NCBI GenBank assembly: GCA_910586715.1
Contig: CAJUJG010000005.1
Coordinates: 71,346-135,345, forward strand
Length of the DNA: 64,000 nucleotides
Source: an uncultured Lachnospiraceae bacterium
GTDB taxonomy: Bacteria > Bacillota > Clostridia > Lachnospirales > Lachnospiraceae
Direction: 5' to 3'
In this document: piece by piece, positions 51,201 to 58,129 of the stretch
Layout of the letters: each line of letters starts with the position of its first letter
How positions within the stretch are numbered: position 1 is the first letter of the stretch
Program-made: the position numbers and the translations under genes
The notes under the pieces: model-generated
The model's database searches: none
What the model was told of the DNA's origin: nothing
Seen by the model: the letters and a program-made list of their open reading frames with translations, nothing else

Positions 51201-53272
51201 ACCGTTTCATTGCCTTGTGCATCTGTTGTTACGACCTTCTGTGCCTGATACCATTTGTATGTAAGCGTACCGTTTTCCCCTGCAGTTGCTTTTTTATAAT
51301 CTGCTCTCTTTTCATAAAACGGTTTGCCGTCAAATATTTTTGTCTTAGCATCATTTGCATACGCATCTGTGTTAATTGTTACAAGAGCAGCCTCTGTAAC
51401 CGTAACATCCGCCGCATATTTGCTAAGCGTATCAGCAGATAAGTCTACCTTATGGTTTGTATCCGCCCCGTTTGTTCCGTGATCATTAACATCTGTAAGA
51501 TTTGCTGTGCCATTTGCATAATAAACAGCCTTCTTACCGCTAAATACAACTCTGTATTTTGCTTTAAGATTTCCGTCTACCGAACCTGCAATCAGCGCCT
51601 CTCCATTATTGTTTGTATAATCGCTATACCGAACCGTTCCGTCCGCATCTTTGACAGGCTTACCTTCCGCATCAAGCATCAGTTTTGCTGCTTCCAGCGT
51701 AAATACGAGCTCATACGGCTGTGTCTTCAATTCATTGTGATAAGAAACACCCCAAAACGTATCTTTGCTGAAATCTGCCACTGCCTGATTGTCCGCTGTT
51801 TTGAGCACCTCATACTCTACATTCTTAAGAATATCGCTCTCAGACATGCCGCTGGCATATTCCGTTACGGTCAATGAAGGCTTTACGTATACGGAAACAG
51901 GAGTCACCTTCACATCGATGCTTTCCTCGCATTCCGCATATCTGCCTGTCGTATCCGTAAAAGTAAGCACCAGCTTATAGCTTCCGGCATTTACGGGAGC
52001 TTCCTCCTCACCCATCTTGATACCATCGGCGTCTGCCCACTCCGCTGTGATTGCAGGGTTAGCAATCTCCGTATCTGTCAGTTTACCTTCTTCATCTTCT
52101 GCCTGATAAATTACTTTTACCGTATAATCCGTTCCCGCTACGGGAAGCGCCACCTTCTCACCTGTATATTGATATTCGATAAGCTTTGGAAGTGTGATTT
52201 CCATGCTTGTTTCAATATCGCCTGTAAGACTGATGACAATCATTTCTGTCTCTGCAAGCTTATAATTTGCATCATTCAGCTCCACACTGACAGTATATGC
52301 ATAGTCCTTATTCTTTTCAAAAACAGTATTTGCATCATAAGTAAGGTTTGTACCTGTTACTGCATCCACAAGCGTAACATCAAAACTCTTTACAAATACG
52401 TCTTTATTCAAAATTTCATTTCTATTATTAAGCGTATAGTTTTCCTTCACGCTATCTACAAAAGACGTGAGGGTTTCTCCTATTTTTACGCTTTTGGGCA
52501 GGTCCGCAAGCTTAAGCTCTGCCTGTTCAATCCTAAAGTCAATACCTGCCGCAGCCGCGCTGCACACGTTTGCCACCGCATCCAAAGAAATCTCCAGTCT
52601 GTATGCTCCGGCATCTGTCGGCGTTTCACCGGCTGCCAAATCAACCGTGTAATTGCCCTCGGCATCTGCCTTTTTCCATTTGTAAACCAGATTCGATTTC
52701 AGATTCTCTTTTGACTGACCGTCTACCTTAACCTCAATTGCATTATTGGAATTGTTCTTAATTGTGTCATTTACAAAGTTGTCAAAAATACCTGTTCCTG
52801 TGTATGTACCGATTACAACATCATCCAAATATGTCAAATTAGAATTCACATAATTTTTTACATTCTTTGTCGTAATCTCTGTAACAAGCGCAGCATCTGC
52901 ATTTACTTCCGCTACGTCTGTTACCTCTTCAGCGTTTCCTGCTGTCTGTTCTGTCTCCACCTGTGTTGTAACTTCAGTCTCTGCCTTATTGTCATTCTCC
53001 GCCTTGGCTGTTCCTGTTTCCTGTACTGATTCGGTCTCAGAGGATTCGCCTTCCTCTACCTCTTCCGAAGCTTCCCCTACAGTACTTACAGGAGCATCGT
53101 TTGAAGATTCTGCATTCTCGTCGACAGCTTCACTTTCGTCGAGAGCCGATTCTTCAACCGCCACGCTATCCTCGTACTCTGCGGCAAACGCAGTGGTCGG
53201 CATTGAACCAAACACCATGCTCACGCTCAAGAGCAAAGGTAACGCTCGTTTTAACAGTTTCCGTTTCAACAT
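45179..53272 (-). CDS. Giant secreted surface protein, truncated by a frameshift
   Basis: 2697 residues as read; about 3744 if joined with 42030-45200. Signal peptide (1-31, ending TTAFAA), a Glu/Ser-rich linker (about 32-125), then many beta-rich modules with MBG-like Y-T-G/Y-D patterns (about 130-1230). FnIII and Ig-like (Big) modules follow (about 1230-2010), and then PPC-like modules (about 2030 on) with recurring W(Y/F)..F.A...G.Y. It ends WIIMQI just after the duplication. AGGGAGA lies six bases before ATG. No enzyme domain was recognised, so it is probably an adhesin or structural protein. Next to a second Ig-like surface protein and a glycan locus. Confidence 0.85.
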   Translation of the reverse strand: MLKRKLLKRALPLLLSVSMVFGSMPTTAFAAEYEDSVAVEESALDESEAVDENAESSNDAPVSTVGEASEEVEEGESSETESVQETGTAKAENDNKAETEVTTQVETEQTAGNAEEVTDVAEVNADAALVTEITTKNVKNYVNSNLTYLDDVVIGTYTGTGIFDNFVNDTIKNNSNNAIEVKVDGQSKENLKSNLVYKWKKADAEGNYTVDLAAGETPTDAGAYRLEISLDAVANVCSAAAAGIDFRIEQAELKLADLPKSVKIGETLTSFVDSVKENYTLNNRNEILNKDVFVKSFDVTLVDAVTGTNLTYDANTVFEKNKDYAYTVSVELNDANYKLAETEMIVISLTGDIETSMEITLPKLIEYQYTGEKVALPVAGTDYTVKVIYQAEDEEGKLTDTEIANPAITAEWADADGIKMGEEEAPVNAGSYKLVLTFTDTTGRYAECEESIDVKVTPVSVYVKPSLTVTEYASGMSESDILKNVEYEVLKTADNQAVADFSKDTFWGVSYHNELKTQPYELVFTLEAAKLMLDAEGKPVKDADGTVRYSDYTNNNGEALIAGSVDGNLKAKYRVVFSGKKAVYYANGTANLTDVNDHGTNGADTNHKVDLSADTLSKYAADVTVTEAALVTINTDAYANDAKTKIFDGKPFYEKRADYKKATAGENGTLTYKWYQAQKVVTTDAQGNETVEYKLGTEVLFDKNDTDIDGNQYIGVSPYAVGTYMLVISYHDASGATVAAKPAQVGPYVIEKQKVQAEIGLSEGAALVSYTGVSIHDFTEDYLDSVLNVVKPITNNVLDPVALGDVLAWEEDLDYEISYVVERQNNLTGEWTEAVEGAFEEDCKYRLRAKVVIDDELLDKYYQSYELDKDNKRQYYLSNALDIEVKKMGTAEISISVDESKITNKIKKYDAQSFDIPKNAISVVTVKDGQPVENIALVYQWDCSEYDEYGLDEAVNVGEYTLQVRFLGDENYKPYDGEVSITGYEITPRSITVKPVVKENITAGTAAVYRNVVDGYMILADSDILESERPFFEGIYDEETGLNLAAINSVTGVIYESDAKTAVLNNVLKGDKTYYAVATRVNYNSILNKVFAFSRNYEAKFEKTEFKPVRGNAIVTGYNTSVKDYVDGMTHTIAAKEGVPYSYNLVQDEDGKTISGNFLIYNVKAPREYYENGNRDDGFVASAFEGFVYKNSLKEAGGYVVEEDKATGVLRVAIPITKEDVTNNVQKSFQVRWENGYVETFTVNCTGVVLEDDLSKAVAPKSLGFNSPVTKMIVGEKQQLDVKVVKVNLDDVICLKYETKDTAVLSVSDTGAVVALSKGAGAVEAIPCYLDENGEKQPIEGAKRATVKISVADVTAPKIKSVKAYDRSAIVTYPAVADGYRREIYVLEGKNLKDTAFKDKIPAIKNGDWKSAGFATRPVYNTEASTTKGAMTDVLVTGLEPGKEYTVYVRNVSGIRTLADGTTVVASEAGSAKGFLMSLPQVCELGIGFDKEKYYKYNELLDEYIYMVPLSEKSVSAITTGWFEEIFTDSTVNTPDWKEYVLPLDKETAQTYAQPTLNYYVSKSYNGEDVDISDLGPTWSAATDIAKIDKKGKLTLTGVGLVHVLVVDTQTQEYAIVPFIITATADRMEIAKSAKLKVGQKVNLYDLMTYYEGKTKLTGYIDYSYLMEEIGMGKAADIRYGVEGDKDSFIIVNMGSGIDDFLRRDYAGEVTAAKPNGTITIGVRDVSLGAESAVSAITITSSAIDPVKGLKATTITDKYATISFTYPLLDTDWEWLNTTETESSNQVYFRIQVKDASKRIVSDRYFNMFDDFYHIYDAKKNLMTLTTTLGGFTRKSSYTVSVTACYLDQISKEVSKGIKTTDIPAAYPYEHGGDFYEFSKLPGSEYMTTDGGIDVSVGNSTYLSGYPTLTSNNTYTLIAEPENSEAKNRQSDTLTWKSTNTKVASVKANAGTYTATLKTLRKGTTKIEVSSKLTKRIIARWTVIVNAVGEASYYFGDLEPDEGNPNESGIEYGEEQLLSIDNPVKATLMSGEGMRAKFVAPAYGRYTFTSDSSMLVFDADGRRKNDIGYTYAQEMKQGETLYFRVYQLSDATRTTVSLRADGTIYQSMDMSGITLKEAGSVVFTAPEDNYYSVYQNGNDTAVRELGGMKQGETKVISLMAGTYTVGKRTVTDTVTINGLKEIAVPAKTTNWYVFTAPTDMEYTFGISSDALDLRFYDDITSGQFDSRTKRALEKDEKLYIAVVNSTEEEIKADLTVTAAAEPIAASGESTITLEEAGKEAWVQLKIEDAGLYHVKITAAAEGDTAPSLTVRRANSTSSSGYTIPLEDDYTFDKGDIVYFSLSSDTAKTTVTVNVSKITGAADSIGEESTEAAINAGGYEFTAKTAGTYVFSAEEIKVSDDKTVPVYVKVYDEDGNVLLDTLNLGRAVSTGSLELSAGQKVYVRYYTLETVAETKTAIKIAKLSAEVFTDTWKGTLKAGETRWLQFKAPADARYMFATEIKQMTEAGNGTVSGFVPESEYYKQGNGFDVRLTANDADVEYTITVTLLNPEVLANAEIELGAGESKWFKYTAFETGRYKAALTGADITDVTVRQYDNLEDMNNLGFAAEFSLDAGKTIYYEVKNSGDAAKKVTFAVTQITAEAMTLENNKKEKELANGESVWYSFKASRPGYYQITAEASAQEGVFANASVDYWIIMQI
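45191..45206 (-). repeat. 8-bp tandem duplication that causes the frameshift
   Basis: GGATTATT occurs twice in tandem on the minus strand (plus strand AATAATCC at 45191-45198 and 45199-45206). Removing one copy restores one open frame across both halves of the giant protein. Confidence 0.9.
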
Positions 53273-53355
53273 TTTGTGTCTCCCTTTCCCTTTCCTATTG
53301 AATCAAATTATATACGCCTTCTAACGAACACAATCAGGCATACTGTAACGTTATA

Positions 53356-53384
53356 ATTGTACACTTTACAAAAATTTAATACAA
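53356..53384 (-). promoter_or_regulatory. Candidate promoter of the giant surface-protein gene
   Basis: Minus strand: TTGTAT (53379-53384), 17 bases, TACAAT (53356-53361). A second TATAAT closer to the gene (53307-53312) has a poorer -35. Confidence 0.5.
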
Positions 53385-53490
53385 GTATAATAATCACTAT
53401 TCTTTTGTGCATTTTTAGTAAAAAATGTAAAACTTTGCACAAGTTAACATCCTGCTTTATAGGTTAAGTTTCACAATTTTTATTTTGATA

Positions 53491-53540
53491 CCCATGCGCC
53501 GCTTCTGCGGCATACTTCCCCTGCACGGGGCTGTGCATAA
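53491..53540. repeat. Intergenic hairpin repeat, copy C
   Basis: A 50-base block beginning CCCATGCGCCGCTTCTGCGG and ending GGGGCTGTGCATAA, differing from part 2 of copy B at only about three positions. The CGAGTAG hairpin of copies A and B is absent. Confidence 0.75.
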
Positions 53541-53544
53541 CAAA

Positions 53545-53575
53545 CAGGAGAAAACCTTTTTCAGATTTTCTCCTG
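53545..53575 (-). terminator. Hairpin downstream of the Ig-like surface-protein gene
   Basis: CAGGAGAAAA (53545-53554) and TTTTCTCCTG (53566-53575) form a perfect 10-bp stem, followed on the minus strand by TTTGTT. Likely terminator of the gene ending at 53679. Confidence 0.6.
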
Positions 53576-53678
53576 CTATATGTGTAAAAATTACAATCTT
53601 GTTAGCTTGTTTTAATTATTTTATCTGCTAATTTCAGATATAACTTTTGTATCAGAAGCTACGATTGTAGTCTTCCTT

Positions 53679-55820
53679 TTATTTTGCAACAACAACAATC
53701 TTAGCTTCTACTTCCGCAGAACCTGCCATTGCGATTACTGTGATTACGTCGCCTGCCCTCTTGCCAGTCGTTGCAATCGTGAGCTTCTTATTCGTTGCAG
53801 TCTTTGGATCAGACTGAAGTTTCATTTCACCTGTTTTCTCATCATAAGTATACCACTTAACGGTATCATTTGCTTTCTTAGGTGACTGCTGCTTGATATT
53901 AATTGTAGCAGTCTTTGCTCCCTCTTTAACAGTTACGATATTAGACTTCAAGATGATTTCTTCACACTTCGGTGTTGACTTAATTGTGAATGACTTCTTG
54001 ATTGTTGCAAATTTACCCTTCGTATTCTTATATACAGATGAAACTGTAATCTTAGCGGAACCGTCACCAATTACCTTAATTCTGCCATCATCTACTGTAG
54101 CCACTGTTTCTTTGCTGGATGTCCATGAAACTGCATCAAGACCAGGAGCCTTTGTAGGGTCTTTAACGGTTGCAAAGTAAGTAACCATTCTGTTTGAATT
54201 CATGTTAACAGTCTTCTTATCTACACTGGTAACCTTATTCTTTCCAGATGCCTTATCAAATACTACACCCTTAACATCTGTAAGCTCGACGTCACTCTGA
54301 TGCACTGTAAATGCCTTTACTGTCTCTGCCGGTATACCTAATTTCTTGTTTGCCGGCTCAACTTTTACGCTAGTTATTTCTTTGCCATCATAGTTAAGTT
54401 TTGTCACCAAATCATTTGCAGGTGTAATAACAGGATTAATACCCGCTTTTGCTTTTACTACTTTCTTCTCATCCTTTTTGTCAATAACAACCTTAAGCTT
54501 ATCCGTATTCTGCTTCGGCACTCTCTCAATTACAATCGGAGTCGTCTTTCCTGAATATGTCTTGTTATTCTTAATTGTTGCGCTCTTTATCTGAAGTAAC
54601 TTTGCAGTAACCGTAACGTTAACCTTTGCAGTCTTGCCGCTTGTTGCTGTTGCTGTAATAGTTGCCTTACCTACTGCCAAACCTTCAAATCTAACGCCCT
54701 TATCATCTTCCTGAGGAATAATTCTTACAATTCTGTTATCGCTTGATGACCATGTAATATCATCTGTTGTCGGCTTTCCGCTCTTTGTAGTTGCAGTTAC
54801 TTTTAATGTTCTAGCCTTTCTGTTTTCTTTATTATTTGGATCGTTTGGATCGTAATTAGGAAGAAGCTTCCACTCGTCACCTACTTTTTTGTAGTCTTCA
54901 TCAATTGCATAAGTCGGCTTCTTGTTATCCATTACCATCTTCGTAACAGGATAGCCTTCACTAAGAACAACATCTGCCGTTGCTGATATTCCGTTTGCCG
55001 TTGCTGTAATTGTAACTTTCAGTCCATCTTTATTCTTGAGCTTCTTGTCAATCTTAAATGTACCGTCATTGCTCCTTGCAACAAGTTTGTTAGCGAGCTT
55101 CTGTTTCTTCTCGTCGCCATCAAACTTATACGTAAATGTAACAACGTCAAATTCCTGAGGTGATCCAAATGACACATAATCCATCAAATCATATGTATGA
55201 CCTGCATACAGCTTATTATCAGGTATGTTCAAATGAACTGCCGTTACGGTCTTCTTAACCATTACCATAACTCTTGCCATATAATCGGCTTCGCCGTCAT
55301 TATCAACATCAATGCTTGCCGTAATGCTTGCAAAGCCGCCCTTATATGCGTTAATCGGACAGGTTGCCCTGCTTCCCTGTCTTGCAGCCGGTCTGACAAT
55401 CTCTAAGTTTGAAGATCTCCATGTAATCTTCTCTTCAATCGCCTTTTTCTGTTCATCAGTAATATCAGCCCCATCCTCATACTGAACCTCTGCCACAAGG
55501 GTTTTGGTTGTTGGGATGTCTGATAAATTGATTACAGTCGATGCTGTTGGTGTCAGCTCATTATTTTCATTCTTTTCTTTAATTGTAATGCCTTTAACAT
55601 TTGTCAGTTGATCCAATACTGTAGTGTTTGTGTTGGTTGATGAAACCGTACCTGTACCGGTAGGGTTCGGACCATGATCTGCTTCATCATGATCATCTAC
55701 GCCGTCAGAAACCCAAAAGTTATCAGCAAACTCCGAAGCAAATGCTGTCATCGGCGTTGAAACTACCATAGCAGCCGTCAACGCATATGCCATCAGCTTT
55801 TTAATAAATTTTCCTTTCAT
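53679..55820 (-). CDS. Secreted protein with bacterial Ig-like (Big2) domains
   Basis: 713 residues. Signal peptide about 1-29 (ending TAFAS). Several Ig-like repeats follow; the clearest have the Big2 pattern W.SS...V......G.A.IT (for example ITWSSSDNRIVRI with KATITATA, and VSWTSSKETVATV with SAKITVSS). Lysine-rich throughout. No anchor motif; it ends in a final beta strand (VEAKIVVVAK). Big2 domains are common in adhesins and S-layer-like proteins of Firmicutes. Excellent promoter and AGGAG ribosome site suggest high expression. Function beyond surface display is unknown. Confidence 0.88.
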   Translation of the reverse strand: MKGKFIKKLMAYALTAAMVVSTPMTAFASEFADNFWVSDGVDDHDEADHGPNPTGTGTVSSTNTNTTVLDQLTNVKGITIKEKNENNELTPTASTVINLSDIPTTKTLVAEVQYEDGADITDEQKKAIEEKITWRSSNLEIVRPAARQGSRATCPINAYKGGFASITASIDVDNDGEADYMARVMVMVKKTVTAVHLNIPDNKLYAGHTYDLMDYVSFGSPQEFDVVTFTYKFDGDEKKQKLANKLVARSNDGTFKIDKKLKNKDGLKVTITATANGISATADVVLSEGYPVTKMVMDNKKPTYAIDEDYKKVGDEWKLLPNYDPNDPNNKENRKARTLKVTATTKSGKPTTDDITWSSSDNRIVRIIPQEDDKGVRFEGLAVGKATITATATSGKTAKVNVTVTAKLLQIKSATIKNNKTYSGKTTPIVIERVPKQNTDKLKVVIDKKDEKKVVKAKAGINPVITPANDLVTKLNYDGKEITSVKVEPANKKLGIPAETVKAFTVHQSDVELTDVKGVVFDKASGKNKVTSVDKKTVNMNSNRMVTYFATVKDPTKAPGLDAVSWTSSKETVATVDDGRIKVIGDGSAKITVSSVYKNTKGKFATIKKSFTIKSTPKCEEIILKSNIVTVKEGAKTATINIKQQSPKKANDTVKWYTYDEKTGEMKLQSDPKTATNKKLTIATTGKRAGDVITVIAMAGSAEVEAKIVVVAK

Positions 55821-55856
55821 AGCACCTTCTCCTCCATGTGTAATTTTTACTCTGTA

Positions 55857-55885
55857 ATTATATATCTGCTAAATTTAAAATGCAA
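55857..55885 (-). promoter_or_regulatory. Promoter of the Ig-like surface-protein gene
   Basis: Minus strand: TTGCAT (55880-55885), 17 bases, TATAAT (55857-55862), then GGAGGAGAAGG before ATG. Confidence 0.6.
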
Positions 55886-55947
55886 GCGTTTTTTGACCAA
55901 AGAATGACTTCCATAATATTTTTGTACGAATTGTACACAATTTTGCA

Positions 55948-56982
55948 TCAATCCTCAGCTCTTTTAACACTAATGCCTGCCTTATCTTCCGTATGAATGC
56001 ACACTTCTGTGTTTTTTACTGCCGCATTTCCGTCCGGATCCAGCAAACCGAACTCCAGCTTTTTCACCCGAAACTGCACATCCTCCAAAATTTTTCTATT
56101 GGCTGATATAATGTCAGCCTGCAGCCCTGTCACAAACGTCTGAAAACCAATTATGATCATCATCGTCGCCAAAATCAGCGATTGAACATGTCCACCTCCG
56201 TTTCCGTTAAAATAAAAGAATAAAAAACGCACACCTATCATTGTACCGATAAATATAAACACGCTGCTTATCATCGTAAATATTTTCATCGGCTTATACA
56301 TCAGGACCGCGCGCAGGATAGTCAGCATAGACTTTTTAATATACGCTGCCATGGAATTCATAAGCCTCGACTTGCGAAGCTCCGGATTCGTATGCACGGG
56401 GACAGAGGTAATCGCCATTTTATTACGCCCCGCCTGCACAATCGTTTCCAATGTGTAAGTGTATTCGTTGTGCACGTTCACCCGCATTGCAGCCTTCCTG
56501 CTGTACGCCCTGAAACCGCTTGGCGCATCCGGAATATCTGTCTTTGACGCGACGCGTACTACCCAGCTTCCGAATTTCTGCAGTTTTTTCTTGACAATCG
56601 AGAACTCTTCTATTTCATCAATAGGCCGCTCGCCGATTACAATATCCGCCTCTCTTTTGAGTATCGGCTGTATCAGCTTGCCGATGTCCGAACCGCTGTA
56701 CTGGTTGTCCGCATCTGTATTGACAATAATGTCCGCGCCGTGCCTTAGTGCAAGGTCGATTCCTGCGAGAAAACCTTTTGCAAGCCCAAGATTTCTTTTG
56801 AAGTGCACAATATAATTGACGCCCCAGTCAATCGCCACCCGTTCCGTATCATCACTGCTGCCGTCATTAATAATCAGATACTCAATCTCATCAATGCCGT
56901 CAATCTGCTTTGGCAGATCGTTTAATGCGATTTCCAAGGTTTCTGCTTCATTATAACAAGGTATTTGAATGATTAGTTTCAT
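55948..56982 (-). CDS. Family 2 glycosyltransferase with C-terminal membrane helices
   Basis: 344 residues. GT-A core from QIPCYNEAETLE, with NDGSSDDTE, the acidic motif NTDADNQY and AYSRKAAMRVN. Two membrane helices (about 235-300) and a charged tail follow. It resembles polyprenyl-phosphate glycosyltransferases that load sugars on undecaprenyl phosphate at the inner membrane face. Its start overlaps the previous gene by 32 bases, with ACGGGG as ribosome site. Last gene of the glycan operon that starts with glf. Same architecture as the enzyme at 3433. Confidence 0.88.
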   Translation of the reverse strand: MKLIIQIPCYNEAETLEIALNDLPKQIDGIDEIEYLIINDGSSDDTERVAIDWGVNYIVHFKRNLGLAKGFLAGIDLALRHGADIIVNTDADNQYSGSDIGKLIQPILKREADIVIGERPIDEIEEFSIVKKKLQKFGSWVVRVASKTDIPDAPSGFRAYSRKAAMRVNVHNEYTYTLETIVQAGRNKMAITSVPVHTNPELRKSRLMNSMAAYIKKSMLTILRAVLMYKPMKIFTMISSVFIFIGTMIGVRFLFFYFNGNGGGHVQSLILATMMIIIGFQTFVTGLQADIISANRKILEDVQFRVKKLEFGLLDPDGNAAVKNTEVCIHTEDKAGISVKRAED

Positions 56983-58129
56983 TTTTGCCCCGTTTCAACC
57001 TCCTCTCAAGCATCACAATCCACTGCACGCTGCTCAGAGTCTTTTCCAACCAGTCTACTGCCCTGCTTATGCAAAAGGTTTTTTCTATGCCAAGGTACTT
57101 CAGAGCGCCTAATACCGCTTTGCGCCGCAGCACGCCTTTTTTCAAATGTTTTCGGCATTGCAGCTTCATCCGGTAATTGACCGATTCCAAATATTCCCTG
57201 ACTTCCATGTGGTATTTGTCCCTTTTTTCTTTGTCATATTTCGGAATACCTGCTTCGTTTTGATATAATATGACAAAATGCTCACATAAGCTTATCCTAA
57301 TATACTCTTTAAAAATGTCTTTGTCAACAATGCCATTCTTCAGGTAATTCGTTACAAATACGCTATATTCGCGCATTTTAGGGATTATGTCTTCCACAAA
57401 GTGGCAGGAATGAGACTTTGAACCATCGCTCACTCTCCAATAGTATCCTGTGTAACTGTCTGTTACAGCTTTCTTTGCGGCGCAAAGCGTCTGCGTCACA
57501 AAAATCCAGTCATCCTCATAATTAATGAAGCGTTTAAACCGAAAACAATTGTTTACAAGAAAGCTTCTATTATAAATACATTTCCATAAAGTACCATACA
57601 TATAGTTGCCGCTCTGTACAAAATCGTAATCATATCCACGGAACAAAATAGGATAAAGCAGCTCTTTTTTTATTTTTTCGCCTTCATACATGCCATCGTC
57701 AACACGTTCATACTTGCTCCGCTTTCCGTTAATCAGCCTTCCCGTTCCGCATATCCCTATATCCGCCGTGCATGACTCCATTTTCTCAATAAGCCGCTCA
57801 TACATCAGTGGCTCCACAAGATCATCCTGATCGCAAAAACACAGGTACGCTCCGGATGCCTCCGCCAATCCCCGGTTCCTTGCTGACACAATACCGCTAT
57901 TTTCCTGGTAAATATACCTGACCCGTTTTTCTGTTTCCTGCAACCGGGCACAAATCTCAGCGCTGCCGTCCAAAGAACCGTCGTCAATCAACAGCAGTTC
58001 AATCTCCTTGTACGAAGCGCTCAAAATACTGCCAACTGCTGCCTCCAAATATTTTTCGCCATTATACACAGGAACGATCACGGACAGAAGCGGTTGATTC
58101 ACCGGATAACATTCTCGTAGACCTTCCAT
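56951..58129 (-). CDS. Family 2 glycosyltransferase
   Basis: 392 residues. GT-A core in the first 230 residues: LSVIVPVYNGEKYL, LLIDDGSLDGSAEIC, and the CDQDD acidic motif (nucleotide-sugar and metal binding), then EDDWIF as catalytic-base region. The C-terminal part is helical and basic, as in capsule and teichoic-acid transferases of this group. It overlaps the upstream membrane protein by 31 bases and the next gene by 32, so the three are translationally coupled. Donor unknown; UDP-Galf is possible because glf is in the operon. Confidence 0.88.
   Translation of the reverse strand: MEGLRECYPVNQPLLSVIVPVYNGEKYLEAAVGSILSASYKEIELLLIDDGSLDGSAEICARLQETEKRVRYIYQENSGIVSARNRGLAEASGAYLCFCDQDDLVEPLMYERLIEKMESCTADIGICGTGRLINGKRSKYERVDDGMYEGEKIKKELLYPILFRGYDYDFVQSGNYMYGTLWKCIYNRSFLVNNCFRFKRFINYEDDWIFVTQTLCAAKKAVTDSYTGYYWRVSDGSKSHSCHFVEDIIPKMREYSVFVTNYLKNGIVDKDIFKEYIRISLCEHFVILYQNEAGIPKYDKEKRDKYHMEVREYLESVNYRMKLQCRKHLKKGVLRRKAVLGALKYLGIEKTFCISRAVDWLEKTLSSVQWIVMLERRLKRGKNETNHSNTLL

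Larger units (their letters stand above)
53273..53678. other. Region between the two surface-protein genes
   Basis: 406 bases without a gene: promoter and AT-rich leader of the giant gene on the left, repeat copy C (53491-53540), a terminator-like hairpin (53545-53575), and the short 3' region of the upstream gene. Confidence 0.55.
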
